Source: Deltaproteobacteria bacterium
GTDB lineage: Bacteria > Desulfobacterota > Syntrophobacteria > BM002
Length of the DNA stretch: 6,526 nt
Assembly: GCA_020350905.1 (NCBI GenBank)
Contig: CP070843.1
Coordinates: 638,854 to 645,379 of the forward strand
Direction: 5' to 3'
The first letter of the stretch is position 1. Each line of letters opens with the position of its first letter. Made by a program: the position numbers and the translations under genes. Below are positions 4,502-6,526 of this stretch, one piece after another. The notes under the pieces are model-generated. The model saw only the letters and a program-made list of their open reading frames with translations, ran no database searches and was not told the origin of the DNA.

Positions 4502-6388
4502 TCACTCCTCTTTGTCCTTTACTGGTTCGTCAAAACGAAACTGTATCTCGTAGATACCATCCTCCAGACTTCTGTGGATTTCATAGCCGGTTTTGCGGAA
4601 GACTTTCAGCATTTTTCGATTGGCCGCCAAGACGTATGCCATGAAGCCAGTCACGCCCTTGTTTCGGGCGATCTCAGTCAAGTAGCGAACCAGGAAGGTT
4701 CCCACGCCCATGTGCTGCATTTCTGACCGTACCGCAAAATCAACCTCAGCAAAATTGGATTCGCTATCTAAAATATAGCGGCCCACTGCGGTAATCTTTT
4801 CAGAGCCAATATCCCCAACAACTCCAACGATAGTCATCTCATTTTCATAGTCGATGTTTGCCATAGCTTGGGTATCTCGATGGGGAAAGACCTTCATGGA
4901 CGAGAGAAAACGATAGTAAATGTCTTCGTCGGGAAGAGAATAGAAGAATTCCTGCAGGGCACGTTCATCAGTCGGTTTGATAGGGCGAAACAGGATTTCG
5001 AGGTCAGGATCGAAGTTATGGTGAGTCTCCCATTCCTCCGGATAGTACTGACCGGATGGCGGCGACAGGATCTGGTCCTCATACAGATAGCGAATGCGCT
5101 TGGCTTCCGCCAAAAGCTGTTGGCGAAATCTAGGATGAGCAATGTTAATGAGACTCAGTGCCCGTTCTCGAATGGTTTGTCCATGCAAGTTGGCAATGCC
5201 AAACTCCGTTACCACGTACTGAGCTGCCGCCCGGGTACCCACGACACCAGCACCGCGACTGAGATGCGAGACTATCCGAGACCTCCTGCCATCCGAGCTG
5301 GTGCTCGGTAGTACGATGATTGACTTGCCACCTTGGGAGCGCGCTGCCCCAACACTAAAATCAACATAGCCTCCTATACCACTGTACACCTTGTGCCCCA
5401 GGGAATCGGCACAGACCTGGCCGGAAAGATCCACTTGCAGGGCAGAGTTAATAGCCGTCATCCGGTGGTTCTTACTAATGACTTCCGGATGGTTGACATA
5501 GTCACTGGGATGGAACTCCACTTGAGGGTTGTTGTGGACAAAATCGAAAAGCTTACGGCTGCCCAAGCAAAAACTGGCTATGATCTTGTCTTGGTGTAAG
5601 GTTTTTTTCCTGCCGGTGATAATGCCTTTTTCCACTAAAGGCAAATAGGCGTCGGTAATCATCTCTGAATGTACGCCAAGGTCACGTTTGTCTGTCAGAT
5701 GTGAGAGAATCGCACTGAGAATACGACCGATTCCTACCTGGATGGTGGCGCCGTCATCAACCAATTTAGCCACATATTGTGCCATTCTTTTGGCCATGCC
5801 CCGATGTTCAGGTATGGGGGCTTCTGTGAGTGGTTCCTCACGCTCCACAATGGCATCTAGCTCACTCAGGTGGATAAAACTGTCACCCAAAACTCGCGGC
5901 ATCTGAGGGTTGATCTGAGCCACTACATGTCGTCCATTCTCAGCTGCGGCTTTGGCCACATCCACTGAAGCCCCCAGACTACAAAATCCGTGCTCGTCTG
6001 GCGGTGAAACCTGGATGACTGTAAGGTCAAGGGTGAGAACGCCATTTCTGAAAAGGCTGGGTGCCCGCGCTAGATATACAGGAATATAGTCTGCTCGCCC
6101 CTCAAAAACGGCCTCCCGCAGAGTGTCGGTAACAAAAAAAGTCTTGACCCGGCAGGCATGGCGCAGGCTGTCTTGGATCAAGGGACTTGGGCCGAGGGCC
6201 ATGAAGTAGACAACTTCCACATCTACATACTGCTGCAAGTGGGAAGCGAGGGTGTGCACTAGATGCTGCGGTGTGCCACAGCCACTGCCAACAAAAATAC
6301 GACTACCGCTTTTTAGATAGCGGCCAAAAGCCTCGTCAGCTGTGGTGATCTTGCTCTGGAAGGTGTGTTGCCAATCTTGCTCAAACAT
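4502..6388 (-). CDS. Acetyl-CoA hydrolase/CoA-transferase fused to a GNAT acetyltransferase domain
   Basis: The 628-residue product joins two enzymes. Residues 1 to about 435 are a family I CoA-transferase of the acetyl-CoA hydrolase/4-hydroxybutyrate CoA-transferase group: the likely catalytic glutamate E242 in GVHSEM, the GQVCADS motif (323-329), and YSGIGGYVDF (335-344) followed by GGKSIIVLPSTS. This group moves CoA between acyl-CoA and free acids such as acetate through a glutamyl-CoA intermediate, or hydrolyses acyl-CoA. After a linker, residues about 465-620 form a GNAT domain: FRPIKPTDE, the acetyl-CoA loop QHMGVG (558-563), and NRKMLKVFRKTGY (590-602). Its opening resembles the GNAT part of Pat-type protein lysine acetyltransferases. 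It is cytosolic, with no signal peptide. The ATG at 6388 has AGAGGA at 6399-6404, 10 bases upstream, and a strong promoter at 6453-6481. It appears monocistronic and converges on the secreted-protein gene. Hydrolase versus transferase, and the substrate, cannot be settled from sequence. Confidence 0.92.
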   Translation of the reverse strand: MFEQDWQHTFQSKITTADEAFGRYLKSGSRIFVGSGCGTPQHLVHTLASHLQQYVDVEVVYFMALGPSPLIQDSLRHACRVKTFFVTDTLREAVFEGRADYIPVYLARAPSLFRNGVLTLDLTVIQVSPPDEHGFCSLGASVDVAKAAAENGRHVVAQINPQMPRVLGDSFIHLSELDAIVEREEPLTEAPIPEHRGMAKRMAQYVAKLVDDGATIQVGIGRILSAILSHLTDKRDLGVHSEMITDAYLPLVEKGIITGRKKTLHQDKIIASFCLGSRKLFDFVHNNPQVEFHPSDYVNHPEVISKNHRMTAINSALQVDLSGQVCADSLGHKVYSGIGGYVDFSVGAARSQGGKSIIVLPSTSSDGRRSRIVSHLSRGAGVVGTRAAAQYVVTEFGIANLHGQTIRERALSLINIAHPRFRQQLLAEAKRIRYLYEDQILSPPSGQYYPEEWETHHNFDPDLEILFRPIKPTDERALQEFFYSLPDEDIYYRFLSSMKVFPHRDTQAMANIDYENEMTIVGVVGDIGSEKITAVGRYILDSESNFAEVDFAVRSEMQHMGVGTFLVRYLTEIARNKGVTGFMAYVLAANRKMLKVFRKTGYEIHRSLEDGIYEIQFRFDEPVKDKEE

Positions 6389-6452
6389 CCCTTGGTTTTC
6401 CTCTGCAAATCTAGGTTGGCTGCAGCCACATGTTTATAACGGTGTCGACGAG

Positions 6453-6481
6453 ATTATAAGGTGGGTTCCTGTAGTGTTCAA
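6453..6481 (-). promoter_or_regulatory. Near-consensus sigma-70 promoter of the CoA-transferase/GNAT gene
   Basis: On the minus strand, TTGAAC (6476-6481) is followed by a 17-bp spacer and a perfect TATAAT (6453-6458). Eleven or more consensus features, including ideal spacing, make this the only convincing promoter in the window. Transcription should begin near 6446, leaving a 5' untranslated region of about 58 bases before the ATG. No obvious operator palindrome overlaps it, suggesting strong, perhaps housekeeping, expression. Confidence 0.75.
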
Positions 6482-6526
6482 GGGGTATCCCGGATATTTC
6501 ATGAATCACTTGCTGCGACCACGAAA

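Noticed and set aside
4417..4644. Plus-strand open frame starting beside the second REP copy
   Set aside because: It crosses the REP and the heptad array and then runs antisense to the end of the CoA-transferase/GNAT gene; no ribosome binding site and no protein-like signal.
4868..5906. Three plus-strand open frames antisense to the CoA-transferase/GNAT gene
   Set aside because: The minus-strand frame has clear family motifs throughout; the antisense frames are shadows.
6503..6526. ATG at 6503 as the start of a divergent plus-strand gene
   Set aside because: Only eight codons before the window ends, and the nearest purine-rich stretch is about 15 bases upstream; cannot be supported.

Overview
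The window looks like chromosomal DNA of an anaerobic, mid-GC Gram-negative bacterium, most likely of the Desulfobacterota (former Deltaproteobacteria). That placement is inference. It rests on the gene types (split biotin-dependent carboxylase subunits, a CoA-transferase fused to a GNAT domain) and on repeat-littered intergenic DNA of a kind I associate with that group. No rRNA, tRNA, CRISPR array, phage gene or transposase gene is visible.

Layout. Positions 3-110 may be the 3' end of an unidentified gene. Positions 111-702 hold no gene but a dense mosaic: an 11-unit heptad array, a long imperfect hairpin of 157 bp, a small perfect hairpin, two arrays with 9-bp period, a REP-type palindrome, another heptad array, and a leader hairpin. 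Positions 703-3886 carry a two-gene plus-strand operon: a biotin carboxylase, then a carboxyltransferase of the pyruvate carboxylase/oxaloacetate decarboxylase type. Positions 3887-4032 hold two more heptad arrays, followed by a gene for a small secreted protein of unknown function (4033-4401). A second, inverted copy of the REP palindrome and a further heptad array lie in the convergent gap at 4402-4501. Positions 4502-6388 on the minus strand encode a CoA-transferase/acetyl-CoA hydrolase fused to a GNAT acetyltransferase domain, driven by a near-consensus sigma-70 promoter at 6453-6481.

How the genes may work together. The carboxylase pair should charge biotin with CO2 and move it to an acceptor, but neither protein has a biotinyl carrier domain, so a carrier must be supplied from elsewhere. 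The carboxyltransferase keeps its metal ligands but has lost the usual catalytic threonine motif, so its substrate is open. The facing CoA-transferase handles acyl-CoA, so both units act near the acetyl-CoA/C3-C4 acid node; a direct partnership is not shown. The strongest candidates for something new are the divergent carrier-less carboxyltransferase and the set of seven short 7- or 9-bp arrays confined to the intergenic DNA.
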